Below, piece after piece: positions 1-10,756 of a DNA stretch of 64,000 nt. Source of the DNA: Centrapalus pauciflorus (lineage: Eukaryota > Streptophyta > Magnoliopsida > Asterales > Asteraceae). A model generated the notes under the pieces. That model was not told the DNA's origin. It was given only the letters and a program-made list of their open reading frames with translations, and did no database searches. Within the stretch, counting starts at the first letter, position 1; each line of letters starts with the position of its first letter. A program made the position numbers and the translations under genes. The stretch is taken from positions 1 through 64,000 of the forward strand of contig JAANYP010002016.1 of the NCBI GenBank assembly GCA_020465985.1. The letters run 5' to 3'.

Positions 1-682
1 TCTGGCGATCTCGAATCTAATCTCGAGTCTATCGTATTTCCACTAAACGACATTTCGTCGATTCTAAAGCTTTTGTGTTCGATTCTACCTTCAAATCTAG
101 GTATAAGCAACATGATTGTACAAGATTTTGGTGGTTTAATACACAAATTTGGGCTTAAACATCACATTTTGATGTTTTATTGGTCAAAATAGGGTTTTGG
201 CAAAATTACCAAGTTTGGACTAATAAAAGATCAAATTAAAAGCATAAATCTATGATTAGAACCTAGTTGAACTAATGTATGTGATTTGCTACGTTCAAAA
301 TGGTTAAAATTGTGGGTTTTTGTTGAAATAAAGGCCGACGGGACTTCGAATCTGATAATGGACATTCGATTCTGATCATGGGTTTCTCGAATCTATCAAT
401 AGATTCGAGATGACCAGATATTCGAATCTGTCCATCAGACTCGAATAGGGTATACTCGAATCTGTCCATCAGACTCGAATAGGGTATACTCGAATCTGTC
501 CATTAGACTCGAAAAGAGAAACTTCGAATCTGTACTTAATTTAATTTGTTTAATTTAAATTTTATTAAACTTGTGGAAATTTAATTGTGTTAGATTTTGT
601 AAAGTACAAAATAAAGCAAATTTAAATTTAAACAAGTTAATTGATTTTTAATGACTCTAACATTTTAACTTACTGTGCAGAT
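1..682 (+). repeat. Element A spacer with TTCGAA/CTCGAA repeats, including a 34-bp tandem repeat
   Basis: Noncoding, AT-rich spacer upstream of the accessory ORF. It carries many variants of CGAATCTGTCCATCAGACTCGAA. A clean 34-bp tandem repeat runs from 423, 457 and 491 (two full units and one partial). The last part is A/T-rich and ends in the splice-acceptor sequence before 683. The corresponding spacers of B (18445-19316) and E (23001-23990) are also noncoding, with different repeat units. Confidence 0.6.
665..682 (+). promoter_or_regulatory. Putative 3' splice acceptor immediately before the accessory ORF
   Basis: A T-rich run ends TACTGTGCAG at 671-680, followed by AT and the ATG at 683. 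The same TGYAG-AT-ATGG arrangement precedes the accessory ORF in element E (before 23000, minus strand) and element B (before 18444, minus strand), although the sequence further upstream has diverged. That conservation is why I place the protein start at 683 and not at the ATG at 641, which would lie in the intron. Splicing itself is inferred. Confidence 0.55.
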
Positions 683-1501
683 ATGGCAGCTCGTGCTTTC
701 GTCCCTAAGCACAATATGGTTCTTAATCCAGATAATCATATCCCTGAGGCGCAGGGTTTTCGTGAAGTGTTGGACTTCTTAGCTGAATCCAGAATTAGCT
801 ACGCTTTGTTTCAGAACATTCCGATTGTAATCTCATATGTGCGGCAGTTCTATGATCACTTACAAGTTGACTGCTCTGTCACCCCGACAGTGCTGAGAAC
901 AAGGATCGCAGGGCAACCGTTGGTATTCTCTGCCGATATGTTGCGTCAAGTGTTGCAGCTAGGATCTGAGGAAGAGGAGTCTGGGCCTATTGATTTTCCA
1001 CTAAGTATTAGGCAAGCGGCTTTTCAACGAATGGGTTACAGTCTAGATGTAACAAAGTCGTCATATATGAAGAGTGGCCTGATTGGGCAATGGCGTTTCT
1101 TGGTCCATGTCTTCATGGTCTGTTTTGCACCGAAGAAAGCTGGATTTGATTACATTGTATCAAAAATCCAATCAGCAATGATCGCGATGGTGTACAATAA
1201 GAAGTTTAGTTTCTCGCAGCTGATTTTCTCAGAATTTATTCATCAAATCACGGCTCCTGAGAGAGAAAGGTTCCTTTTGTATCCGAGGTTCGTGATGATG
1301 TTGATACGCCACTTTTTGCCGAGTCTGCCACAATCAAATGATTCTTTGAGCGTGAATGTAATGGAGAAACGCATATTTGCTGATTGTTCCTCACACCGAG
1401 GAAGATTGGCTGTTCCTACTGCTCGTCCATTGTTTGGAGCTATCTTAGACAGGAACTTTGTGGCACCTGATAATGCCAACTGGGCATGTGAAATAGAAGT
1501 T

Positions 1502-1535
<34 letters not shown>

Positions 1536-2287
1536 CGCATCAGCAACCGCATCAGACTCGTGTTCGTCCCCGTGATCCAAGGCGAAGACAAAGAGATACT
1601 GCAAGTCAGTCTCAGGTGTCTAGGCCTTCTTCGAGTAAGCAACCAGAGGTACAGGAAGCAGGGCCTTCAAGTGCCGTTCCAGAATCCGAGCAGATTGCTC
1701 AAACATTGGAGGAAATATGGGCATCTGGTCCACATGCCAATGAAGATGTTGCAGCAGCGTTAGTAGATGAGCTGCTTAGTCCCCCGGTAAATACAGATGA
1801 TATATTCAGAGATGTTGATGAATATGTGCCAGAACAGACTGGCAATGATGAGTCCGCATCCGCTACAGAATCAGAAGACCTGGAGGATATCGAAGCTGAA
1901 GCTCCAGAATCTGTTCAAATTGGAACTTACGGTTCACGTTTGATCATCAATGAAGGTGGTTCGAGAAGGCGAGAGGCCAGGGATTCTGAAGATTCGGATT
2001 TTGAAGAAGAAGATGATGCTCCACTAATGACGAGGCAAAGGGCCAAACGTCATCGGTTCATGCAAGGGTCTTCCTCTGCATCCGCCAGTCAGTCAGACGT
2101 TCCCCAAACCCAACCTCAAACCACAGCTCCACCATCACCACCACCTCAACCTCATGAGCCATATATTCCACCACCATTCAACCCTTCTCCCATTCAGTCC
2201 ATTCCATCCACATCTACCGCCTATGCTGAAAATCAGCGTTTCTTCAACTCAAATCTCGAGTGGATTTCCAACATGTCCAAATCCTGA
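683..2287 (+). CDS. Accessory ORF1 of element A (N-terminal half), about 534 aa
   Basis: Function unknown. Residues about 1-270 form a compact, conserved region seen again in B and E; its core (GQWRFLVHVFMVCFAPKK and the following helix-rich stretch) resembles what I recall of a 'putative plant transposon protein' domain, an unverified link. A glutamine tract is encoded around 1501-1535, followed by a Pro/Ser/Glu-rich low-complexity region up to the C-terminus, with a basic QRAKRHRF patch encoded near 2035-2060. I see no signal peptide or transmembrane helix. The frame ends at 2287 and overlaps ORF2 in a different frame. The start at 683 follows the conserved acceptor sequence. In E and B the matching segments suggest one long frame, so the ORF1/ORF2 split here is probably a one-base lesion near 2255. 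Confidence 0.75.
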
Positions 2288-3702
2288 GCCTAACAAAGGC
2301 AATAGGTGAAATTCAGGCACATAATGCAAATTTAGATAAAGAAAATGCTGAATTGAAGAAGACAGTTGAAACAATCCAAGAGGAGAATATTGAGCTAAAA
2401 ACATTCGTCTGTGACCAGGCCGCCGAGTTAAGATCGATGCGCTCCCTCATTGAGCAGTTAATGAAAAACCTTCAGGCTCAGGGGGAGACGTCGTGTCGAG
2501 ATCAAGAAGTACAGAGGCGGAGGGACGATGATGAAGATGATAACCAAGGCAATGATCCCAGCTCTCAAAGACAGGATGAGCCAGTAGATTTTTCTACTGC
2601 TCAGGCTGCTCAATCTCAGGGGGAGCCAAGTCAAGCAGAAGGTGAAAGAGGAGAAGCTAGTTCTTCAAGGAATTTAGATAGCGACATGATCGATGCGCTA
2701 AAAGATATTGAAGAAGAGCTGATGGAGTTTGATTTTGAAGATGAAATGGAGGAGTTGGAGGAAGGGGAATTTATTCCAGATGATGTCGCTGACTGGAAAT
2801 CAGATGATGAAGTGATAGAGGACGAGGACGATAATGTTAACGAAGTAGTAATCAATTCACAACCAGTCACTGAATTTTATGAGAGCTCAAATCATAATGT
2901 GATTGATATTGATTACATCAAGGTAGCCTCAGTCGAGGATAAAGAACTTGAGGAAGCTGAAAAAGAGCCATCTAGAGCTGATTTAATAAATCTTTGGTTC
3001 AAGAAGGAAGAAAAGAAAGAACAGCTGAAGATGAAGAAGACGATGAGAATTCCAAGTGCCGGAAACTTCTCAGGAGGGATTATTAGCTGGTTCTTTGACA
3101 GAGAACTGCAGCTGTTTATTTTGAAGAGAAGAGATGGCCTTCAATACTTGAGGCGGACACTGAAAGCTTTTAATTCATTGCCCAAGATTGAAGTTAAAGA
3201 GTTAGCCTGGAAAGAACTGATCAATATTGGAAATGATCCCTACGCGAGCGTTATTGAAAGAATTATAAGGAAAGAAGGGCGATCAGGCAAATTTGAGAGG
3301 CTTAAGCCGAGAACAGGCAAGAGGGTCGAGGATGGATCAAGAATAGATCCTCATACTGGAAGACCGTGGGCTAGAATGATCTATAAGCCGGTGAAATGCT
3401 TGAAAAGAGTGCCAATAAAGCCAATGCCACAAAATGTTTTGAGCAACATGAAGTGGTGGTACCTGGAGATTGATACTGCTGAAGCTATAATGGAGGATCA
3501 AGACGAGCAGGTAATTTTGAAGGTATACGACCCACTACATTTGATAAACCTATCTAAGGACGACCTGAAGAAGCTTCACGATCAGCCTATATTCTTCACT
3601 GAACCATGGAGATCTGAAGCCAGGAAGTTCCAAAAGGTAGTTAAAGTTTGTATAGATGCAGGGTTATATGCAGGTAGTAGCGTCTATAGCTCTAGTACTT
3701 AA
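2260..3702 (+). CDS. Accessory ORF2 of element A (C-terminal half), about 480 aa
   Basis: Function unknown. The N-terminal 70 residues are heptad-like (NANLDKENAELKK, ENIELKTF) and probably form a coiled coil. A strongly acidic region follows (residues about 85-220, rich in EEE/DDE). A conserved C-terminal domain from about residue 265 contains ISWFFDRELQLFILKRRDGL, a basic stretch and ILKVYDPLHLINLSKDDLKK. The same domain is recognisable in B (15543-16160) and E (20057-20650). It ends 46 nt before the 3' LTR. The real translation start is uncertain: 2260 lies inside ORF1, and E suggests that ORF1 and ORF2 were once continuous. The reading frame from 2260 is intact, unlike the B and E copies. 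Confidence 0.75.
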   Translation: MDFQHVQILSLTKAIGEIQAHNANLDKENAELKKTVETIQEENIELKTFVCDQAAELRSMRSLIEQLMKNLQAQGETSCRDQEVQRRRDDDEDDNQGNDPSSQRQDEPVDFSTAQAAQSQGEPSQAEGERGEASSSRNLDSDMIDALKDIEEELMEFDFEDEMEELEEGEFIPDDVADWKSDDEVIEDEDDNVNEVVINSQPVTEFYESSNHNVIDIDYIKVASVEDKELEEAEKEPSRADLINLWFKKEEKKEQLKMKKTMRIPSAGNFSGGIISWFFDRELQLFILKRRDGLQYLRRTLKAFNSLPKIEVKELAWKELINIGNDPYASVIERIIRKEGRSGKFERLKPRTGKRVEDGSRIDPHTGRPWARMIYKPVKCLKRVPIKPMPQNVLSNMKWWYLEIDTAEAIMEDQDEQVILKVYDPLHLINLSKDDLKKLHDQPIFFTEPWRSEARKFQKVVKVCIDAGLYAGSSVYSSST

Positions 3703-3728
3703 ATTTGATATAATGTAAATAATTAGAA

Positions 3729-3775
3729 GCTATCGTCAAGGGGGAGTCTGTTGGTACACCCTGTGTGACGATAGC
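3729..3775 (+). promoter_or_regulatory. Polypurine tract and U3 start bracketed by a 10-bp inverted repeat (element A)
   Basis: The polypurine tract AAGGGGGAGTC (3738-3748) primes plus-strand synthesis and abuts the LTR at 3749. The arms GCTATCGTCA (3729-3738) and TGACGATAGC (3766-3775) are perfect reverse complements separated by 27 nt, so the tract and the first bases of U3 sit in the loop of a possible stem. The arrangement recurs in elements E and B. Confidence 0.75.
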
Positions 3776-4409
3776 AGTCTAAACGATCTGCGTTATGATT
3801 TAAGTAATATTCTGAATATTAACAAGTGTTATTGATATATATGTTTAATATGTGTTTGTCGGTTATTGATTGTGTGTTTGAACTTGATGTACATATTACA
3901 AGAAGTTCAAACATAAAAGTCAAAGAGTATGTCAAGCATAAGTTAAAACATAAGTTTCATCACGTAAGTGTTTGAGTGTATAGGTTAGATTCGAATTGCA
4001 TAAAAGGATACATTCGAATCTGTGATAGATTCGAATGAGTCCTTAGATTCGAATAGGCTAGATTTGAATCTGTCAGATGGACAGATTCGAATGGGCCTTA
4101 GGCCAGATTCGAGGTTGGCCCACAACAGACTCGAATCAGGGCCTATAATTAGGGATAGACTCGAATCATTAGCTGACCTTTGGCAGAATTCGTGAGGAAT
4201 TAAGCAATAGGCGATCTCGAGTTTATCAGCTAGGTAAGTGCCGTTTCGGAGAGAATTAGTACGTAGGATCGTTCGTGTGTCGTTCGTTCAGCGTCTAATA
4301 GTCTCCGTGTTTCCGTTGGTTGAGAGTTTGTCCGTCTAACCGTCAACGAGGATTCCGCACTCGTTAACGGGTCCGCGTCTAGATAGATCTGTCAGTGGTA
4401 GACCTTACA
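3749..4409 (+). repeat. 3' LTR of element A (661 bp)
   Basis: Starts TGTTGGTACACC directly after the polypurine tract and ends CCTTACA. It has the family signature (TGACGATAGCAGTCTAA near the start; the GAGGATTCCGCACTCGTTAACGG region near the end) shared by the other LTRs of this family in the window: 10757, 14915, 19322, 30809, 32297, 34009, 36554 and 46205. Confidence 0.85.
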
Positions 4410-4983
4410 ATGCAATATCATATGAAGTGATAAGTCAAATAGCTATCATGATCCACTGGGCAACACCGAACCATAGTGTGCACAGGTCACAATCCAGCTA
4501 ATAATATGAATGTCAATTTAATCTAGCATCAACAATATGTCTCAACCGGAAATTCAAGCATGTTAAATCTGAATATCTATAACTCACAGATCTGGGGTCT
4601 TTATCAAACAGATGTAAAATCTGCCACCTGAGTTATCTCAGGATTTATCTTTTATCAGAGCTCTGGCTTTTCTTTTCAAATCTTTGACCCACTCTCAATC
4701 TCTCTTTAAATCTATGTTCAGAATTTAACTGAACCTGCCCATAATTTATCATTTGCAAGAACGTTAGTTTTAAACTTTAATTGATCTGATTCTGATAACT
4801 TATAAACTTTTATGTCCATTTTCATGGACATGTGTGACTTTTGTCATGTTTATATCATATTATCTCCTTTTTAAGATTTAAACTAAAGATTTTATTGATT
4901 TTATTCTTTATAGAACATAAATTTGTTTTGTTATTTATTTTATAAAAATGATCACTATTTATATGTATAATTCAAGTTTGGTA

Positions 4984-4985
<2 letters not shown>

Positions 4986-5068
<83 letters not shown>
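4986..5068. repeat. (TA)n microsatellite
   Basis: About 41 uninterrupted TA units. Apparent reading frames across it (alternating Ile/Tyr) are artefacts. Confidence 0.97.
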
Positions 5069-5072
<4 letters not shown>

Positions 5073-5205
5073 TCACAATCACACACACATGTACACATAT
5101 ACATGCATGCATAAAATAGAATTACAAATTTCATTTTTGTATGCACTTGACATACTCAAACTTTTGAATACTTTATGCAAATTGAATAGTCAAAAGATTG
5201 ATATG

Positions 5206-5760
<555 letters not shown>

Positions 5761-6108
5761 AACACACACACAACACACACTGCTTGGTTTCTATTCATTC
5801 TGTTTTCTTTTTAGACAACAATTTATACACTTAATCCTTACATGCATGTGTATTATTTCAAATTTTTGATCACTAAACTTGTTTAAATTTTGCAAATTTT
5901 GAAGTTGATTTTGGGTTCATAAACCCACCTAAGCCGTGAATTTCAACATGCATCAAGAACAAATTGGTGATGAATAATTACCTGAATCTTTGTGGAATCT
6001 TGTTGCTTGATGTATAAATGTTGATAATCTTGGCTTTAATCAGGATTTTGTTGTAATTTTTCTTGATGAATTGTTGATAGGGATGGAGATGAAACCATAG
6101 GTTAGAAG

Positions 6109-6116
6109 GAGAGAAA

Positions 6117-6180
<64 letters not shown>
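6109..6180. repeat. (GA)n microsatellite
   Basis: GAGA array with rare interruptions. On the minus strand it is a CT run, a position where gypsy LTRs often carry a CT-rich leader; that role is inference. Confidence 0.95.
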
Positions 6181-6183
<3 letters not shown>

Positions 6184-6752
6184 GTGATGAAATGATCAGA
6201 TACATATGTTTGGGTATATTTATTTTCTTAAGTTTTTCCAAATTATCATTTTGAGCACTCAACTTTTGTTTACCTCTTTCTTTTAATATTTAAACTTCAT
6301 AATAATACATAATATATGATTTAACTTTAAATTATATATTTCTCATTACTTTTAAATAAATTACATAAACAGTTAAATTTCTAATCATTTATTCGTGTCA
6401 AGTATGTTGCTATAATTTATAATATTTAATTTAATTAAATAACTTCAATATTTAATTAAATTACAATAAAAATACTGTAATTAAAATTACATTATTTAAG
6501 TCAAACACAGAAATTAACACTTCGGTTAAAAGCTAGGTTGTTACAGGTTTACTTTCTGCTTAGTTAGTTTTAATTAGTTTTTTTTTGAAAAACACAAAAA
6601 TATTATTTTTTGGCCACTTCTTAAATTTTATTTACTTCGGTTTTAGTTTGTTTAGCCCAATTTTTTTATTTTTCAACGGCCCAAACTTTTTTGTTTGGCT
6701 CATTTCTATGATAAAAGGCGCGGGTCAAAGGGTCCGACCCGACCCACCCGCC

Positions 6753-6763
6753 TTATAAATAGG
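6753..6763 (+). promoter_or_regulatory. TATA box upstream of the element C accessory gene
   Basis: TTATAAATAGG is a strong plant TATA match, followed about 30 nt later by a pyrimidine-rich stretch with CTCACTACG that could hold the start site. Upstream lies a short GC-rich block (GACCCGACCCACCCGCC). It points rightward at the exon and intron before the ORF at 8113. I cannot tell whether it belongs to an LTR U3, an internal promoter or captured host sequence. Confidence 0.55.
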
Positions 6764-6789
6764 CGGGATCCTCTTTCTTCCTCACTACG

Positions 6790-8107
6790 CTTCCTGTTCA
6801 CCTTCTCAGACGCTTCACACCGCCATTTTCATGCGTGTCAACACTTAAAAAGCTACGATTTCCTTCGTTTTTGTTCAGTTTTCTTGCATATTACTTCTAA
6901 TCGCATACCAGGTAACCTTCTTATTCTTTTTTTTAAAGTTTTATCTTACATTTAATATGTTTTCAATTTTCAGATTTTTTCGAGGGTTTTCTCTAGTTTT
7001 TTTTTTTTTTTTTTTTGCTTTTTAGGTCATTAAATCATGTTTTATAAGCTAGTGTAGTTGAGTAAAATGTTTCTTATCATTTAGTTTAGGATCAACATTT
7101 TCATGCATTTTTGAATTTGTTTAGTACTGTACACGTATGCATGTGCAAGAACACAGTAAATGCACTATGTTCTAAGTATAACTTCGGGTGCACCCGAAGT
7201 TTCGCATGGCCATGAACTTCAGATCATATCAATGACCAAAGTTCTAAGTGTCTATCATGGACACATCCGAATTTCGGGTCCATCCGAAATTCGGACGACC
7301 CACACTTAGGTAAATTTCTTCTTGCATTTTTAATTATCATTGGACCCATTCGAAATTCGGTCCCATCCAAACTTCAAACGATCCACTATTAGGCCATTCA
7401 TTTAAGCCTAAGTGTATACCATGAACCAATTTCGGAACCATTCGAAAGTCGGACCACATTCATTATTGCCTTATTAAAAATATAAGTATCACCTTGGGCC
7501 CATCCGAAACTCAAATTCATTCGAAATTCAGACGATTCCCAAGCCGAACTCTGGGAACTTTGGGTCCATCCGAAATTCGGTCCACTTCTGAATTTTGGTT
7601 GTTCATATTTTGCCTAAGTCTTTGTCAAGGTCCCATCCGAACTTCGGTCAATTCTGAATCTCGGGTCCACCCAAAATTCAGGCAACCCTCATACTTAGAT
7701 TTTTTTGTTAGTTTCACTTTGCATGCATCTCTACCCATTCGAAACTCAATCCTACCAAAAATTCGAAAAGGATCCATCCGAAATTCGGATTCCGTTTCAG
7801 TTCAACATTTAACATTTCTTTTCTATATTTCTTATTGCATTTCAATATATTAAAAAACAAAATAAATTTTAAGACCTTGCACCATTGGTTATAGTTAAAA
7901 GTAAGTGTTTGAGTGAACAAATCTATTCTAACATTGGTCTCTTAACAATCGACTTTGGATTTTCATCAGTAGAATTCAATTTCTACTAATGAAAAACCCG
8001 ATGCTTTAAACATAATAGATGGGTTCTATTTCACACTTACTTCAACTAATTCACAATGTATTGTTTTTATACAAGTCTTTTTAACTAACTATGTTGCATT
8101 TGTACAG
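6790..8107 (+). other. Putative 5' noncoding exon and 1.2-kb intron of the element C accessory gene
   Basis: After the TATA box, an exon could run to CCAG at 6911, followed by the donor GTAACC at 6912. A matching acceptor, T-rich and ending TTTGTACAG at 8107, lies five bases before the ATG at 8113. The enclosed 1,196 bp are AT-rich, contain a poly-T run (about 6999-7016) and a degenerate repeat array, and hold no credible ORF. The donor and acceptor are seen in the sequence; that they are used together is inference. Confidence 0.45.
7175..7800. repeat. Degenerate CCATCCGAAATTCGG repeat array
   Basis: At least fifteen variants of CATTCGAAATTCGG or CCATCCGAAATTCGG lie at irregular 20-60 bp spacing, with diverged linkers. 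The array is inside the putative 5' intron of element C. It is too irregular for CRISPR or a satellite. It parallels the TTCGAA-rich spacers before the accessory ORFs of A, B and E, although the unit sequence differs. Confidence 0.65.
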
Positions 8108-8112
8108 GACTC

Positions 8113-9070
8113 ATGGATTCCCAGATTTCTCTAACCATTCCCACCCTCTCATACCTCTAAACAACCAACAGTTTCTAGAAGACAATCTTCTTCACCCTGC
8201 CCATTTCACTGAATTTGCCCCCCATAACTGGCAGCTAGACCTATCTCTTCTCCGCTCTGAAGCCAAGGATATCACTTTTGATATCCTCAAAGGCCACCCA
8301 ATTTTCTACTCTCTTACCACAGCCATCTTCATTCCCATCATATATCTTCAACAATTCTAGTTTCACCAACAATTCATCAATGAGGCAGAACCTCATTTCA
8401 TAACGAGAATTGATTCCGTACCCATCCGCCATACACTTGAAGCCATCCGCCATATTTTTCGCCTCCCGTCTGAACACTTCTCTATATCCAAATACACATT
8501 TTCCTCCATTCCCAACCCACTCCAAACTCTTCAAGAGATTCAATCCCTTGGCTATGATGGTGTTCTATCTAAGCCACCTGATTTCAAAACGAAGCAGCTC
8601 TAATCACATTGGCGAGTGTTCTTTGACATAATCAATAAGTGCTTCACCGGCAAACAATTAGGCAACAATTTTGCCTATATACATGTGGCGCTAGCAATGT
8701 TCACTACATTTTCCGATCGCCACTACGACTATGCGGCGCTTATTTTGATGAGCTGAAGAGAGCGGTGCAAGATAAAGGCATTAAAAGAGAGTGAAAGTTC
8801 ATACCTTTCCAGCGATTTCTAAAACTGTTTATTCAATTCGCAATGGAAAATGATGACGATATTCATGAAAGGCCGGAAGCGGATGTCTACAAGATAGTAG
8901 CTCTACAAAGGTTTAAGCTCCCACGGGAACTTTCTCAGGTGCCGGTGATGAATATTCCCCAGTCACTCCTAAGAATGGCCGATTGGCGGTTAGAGCGGAT
9001 TCAGGTATATTATCAAGGAGTGTATCCAGAAGAGGCTCTATCAGAACTATCAGAGCCATCCACTTCTTAA
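8113..9070 (+). pseudogene. Accessory gene of element C, N-terminal part (decayed)
   Basis: The ATG at 8113 follows an acceptor-like TACAG. After a frameshift near 8155 a conserved-looking stretch follows (NNQQFLEDNLLHPAHF, then DLSLLRSEAKDITFDILKGH). It breaks again at about 8360 and continues through 8400-8600 and on to 9070 (HERPEADVYKIVALQRF region). The layout resembles accessory ORF1 of A, B and E: an N-terminal globular region with a central Phe/Leu-rich helical segment. Sequence identity to those is low by eye, so common ancestry is only suggested. I have the impression that similar proteins occur in Asteraceae retroelements. Several stops and frameshifts make it non-functional. Confidence 0.55.
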
Positions 9071-10756
9071 GGTGAGCAGAGAATGAGTGAGGATGCGTGA
9101 GAAGTGGCTGAAAATGAGAATAATATGGGATAGGGGAGTGGGAGTTGAGTGGTGACAGTGAGGGAGCTGGAGGTGAGAGGCTAGAGGTCGGTGACTCCGA
9201 ACGCACCGTTTCTGACCCGTTGAGGGCAGAAAGAATGAGGGAATATAGAGTACCTTCTACCCACAGCCGGACGAGTCAGCAAAAGGCTACTAATCCAGTG
9301 GCCGCCATAAACTCCCCCCGGCAACTCAGGTTCCCCTCAATATGTTTCATTTGACGGGGATGAAACACACATGCCATCTCCCCCTCACTCGGAGAGAGGA
9401 GATGTTGAAACAGGTCACCTGCTGCCCACAGTGACCGAAGTTTAATTGATCACAAGTGACTCAACACTCCATAAGACTCCTATGCACATTCCAGACATCT
9501 TCGTGATGTCTCCACAAACAACCCGATCTGCACCACCACCTGGTGATGCAGAAATGAGGGAAAGAAGTCCTGTTGGCCATCAAGGGGTCACACCCGCGAT
9601 GTTAACGACCATTCTTCGTGAGGCCGGTTTAGTTTCTCGGGCTAACCTGGCAGCCTTCAAGGCCGCTAATGAGGAACAACATTCCTCCCTTCTCTCACTT
9701 TTAAAGGGAAAGGGTGCTGCAACTTAGGAGTTGCCACCAGGTACCTCATCAGTCCAATCCACAACTGCCCTACAAGATCAACTAGCCACGACAGCTGCCA
9801 TATTCACGGATTCAATTGAATATTTGCAGCGGCTAATTTTGACGGTTGAAGTTGATCTGAAAAAATGAACGAACATGCCAGAATCGGTGGTGATAGATTT
9901 GCAGACTCTCTGCCGCCCTCAGGCTGAGTCTCTCAAACGCTAACATGGTGATCAGGAAGACCCTAGTCATCCTGAGGGGGAGAAACACCCCAGGGTTCAG
10001 CCTATGGGTGAAGTACAGGGTTTAGGGGGAGCCAGTGGAGAAGAAGCAAGTGGGAACAAATGACAAGTGCCCTAGAAGGTCAAAAAGAGGATGTTTAACA
10101 ATGGCGATGGTGGTATATGAGCCTCAACCTGAGAACATCAAAGTTGTCTTGCTATCTGATTCAGATTTAGAGATTGACCGAGATGAACCCACCAAAATAC
10201 CTAAACCAGAACCGAAGTCTCCACAAAAATCCTCCTCATATTTTGACTTCTTGAACTCACCCACTCATGTACCTCAAGAAGAAATCCTCTCGGCTATAAA
10301 AGCTCCTACCCCTCCTCCTATCCAAAAGCCTTCTTCAAAACCTACCACCCACACGCTAACCCAAACACCACCCACAGAAACTGCCGAACCATTAGGCCCC
10401 CGAACAGTCGACGATTTTTAAGAGATCTCCGAGCCTTCACTGATATATGACAAGGGCCATCTAGACTGGGTGGACTGGGTTTTGAAAGGCAAAGTTCATT
10501 CTCTGCCAACTGAGGAGAGAGAGCACTTGAGGCTCAACCACCAGGGTCGAGTCTATCAAATGTTAGAGATTCCTTCGGCAGAAGTTGAGGTTACACCAGT
10601 CCAAGGGCTCAAGCAATACTTAAGGAATATGAAAGTAGAAGATTTTCATGAGCCTTATCTAGAAGAAAAATTTAAGGTCATTTTTATGAAGAAGTCTGGA
10701 ATGTACAATAGATGTCTTCTTATGGAATTGAGTGATGCATCCAAAGCTGAACAGGC
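9071..10756 (+). pseudogene. Accessory gene of element C, low-complexity middle and start of C-terminal domain (decayed)
   Basis: Open segments at 9145-9354, 9446-9727, 10035-10421 and 10470-10756 lie in changing frames and read as one decayed protein. The middle is Ser/Pro/Glu-rich. The segment at 10035 contains KVVLLSDSDLEID, a hydrophobic core followed by acidic/Ser residues that fits the SUMO-interaction motif pattern, and then a proline-rich stretch. From 10470 (MDWVLKGKVHSLPTEEREHL) begins a region analogous to the C-terminal domain of accessory ORF2, cut at 10756 by the solo LTR. Function unknown. Confidence 0.5.

Larger units (their letters stand above)
1..4409 (+). mobile_element. 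Copia-type LTR element A, 3' part only
   Basis: This is the 3' end of an LTR retrotransposon whose gag-pol would lie before the window. Visible in order are a repeat-rich spacer, a splice-acceptor sequence, two accessory ORFs, a polypurine tract and a 3' LTR. The LTR belongs to the same family as those of complete element E, and the accessory proteins match those of E and B, so A is assigned to the E family. It lies directly against LTR K, which it probably interrupted; its target-site duplication cannot be checked because the left end is missing. Confidence 0.8.

Noticed and set aside
641..682. ATG at 641 as the start of accessory ORF1 in element A
   Set aside because: It lies upstream of the conserved acceptor sequence; B and E keep only the ATG that corresponds to 683.
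683..3702. Accessory ORF as a retroviral-type envelope gene
   Set aside because: Position fits, but no signal peptide, transmembrane helix or cleavage-type site is visible in A, B or E.
6695..6955. 86-aa plus-strand ORF near the TATA box
   Set aside because: It overlaps the TATA box and the putative exon-intron boundary and has no recognisable protein features.
7175..7800. CRISPR-like array
   Set aside because: Units are degenerate and irregularly spaced, spacers are not of constant length, and the genome is a plant.
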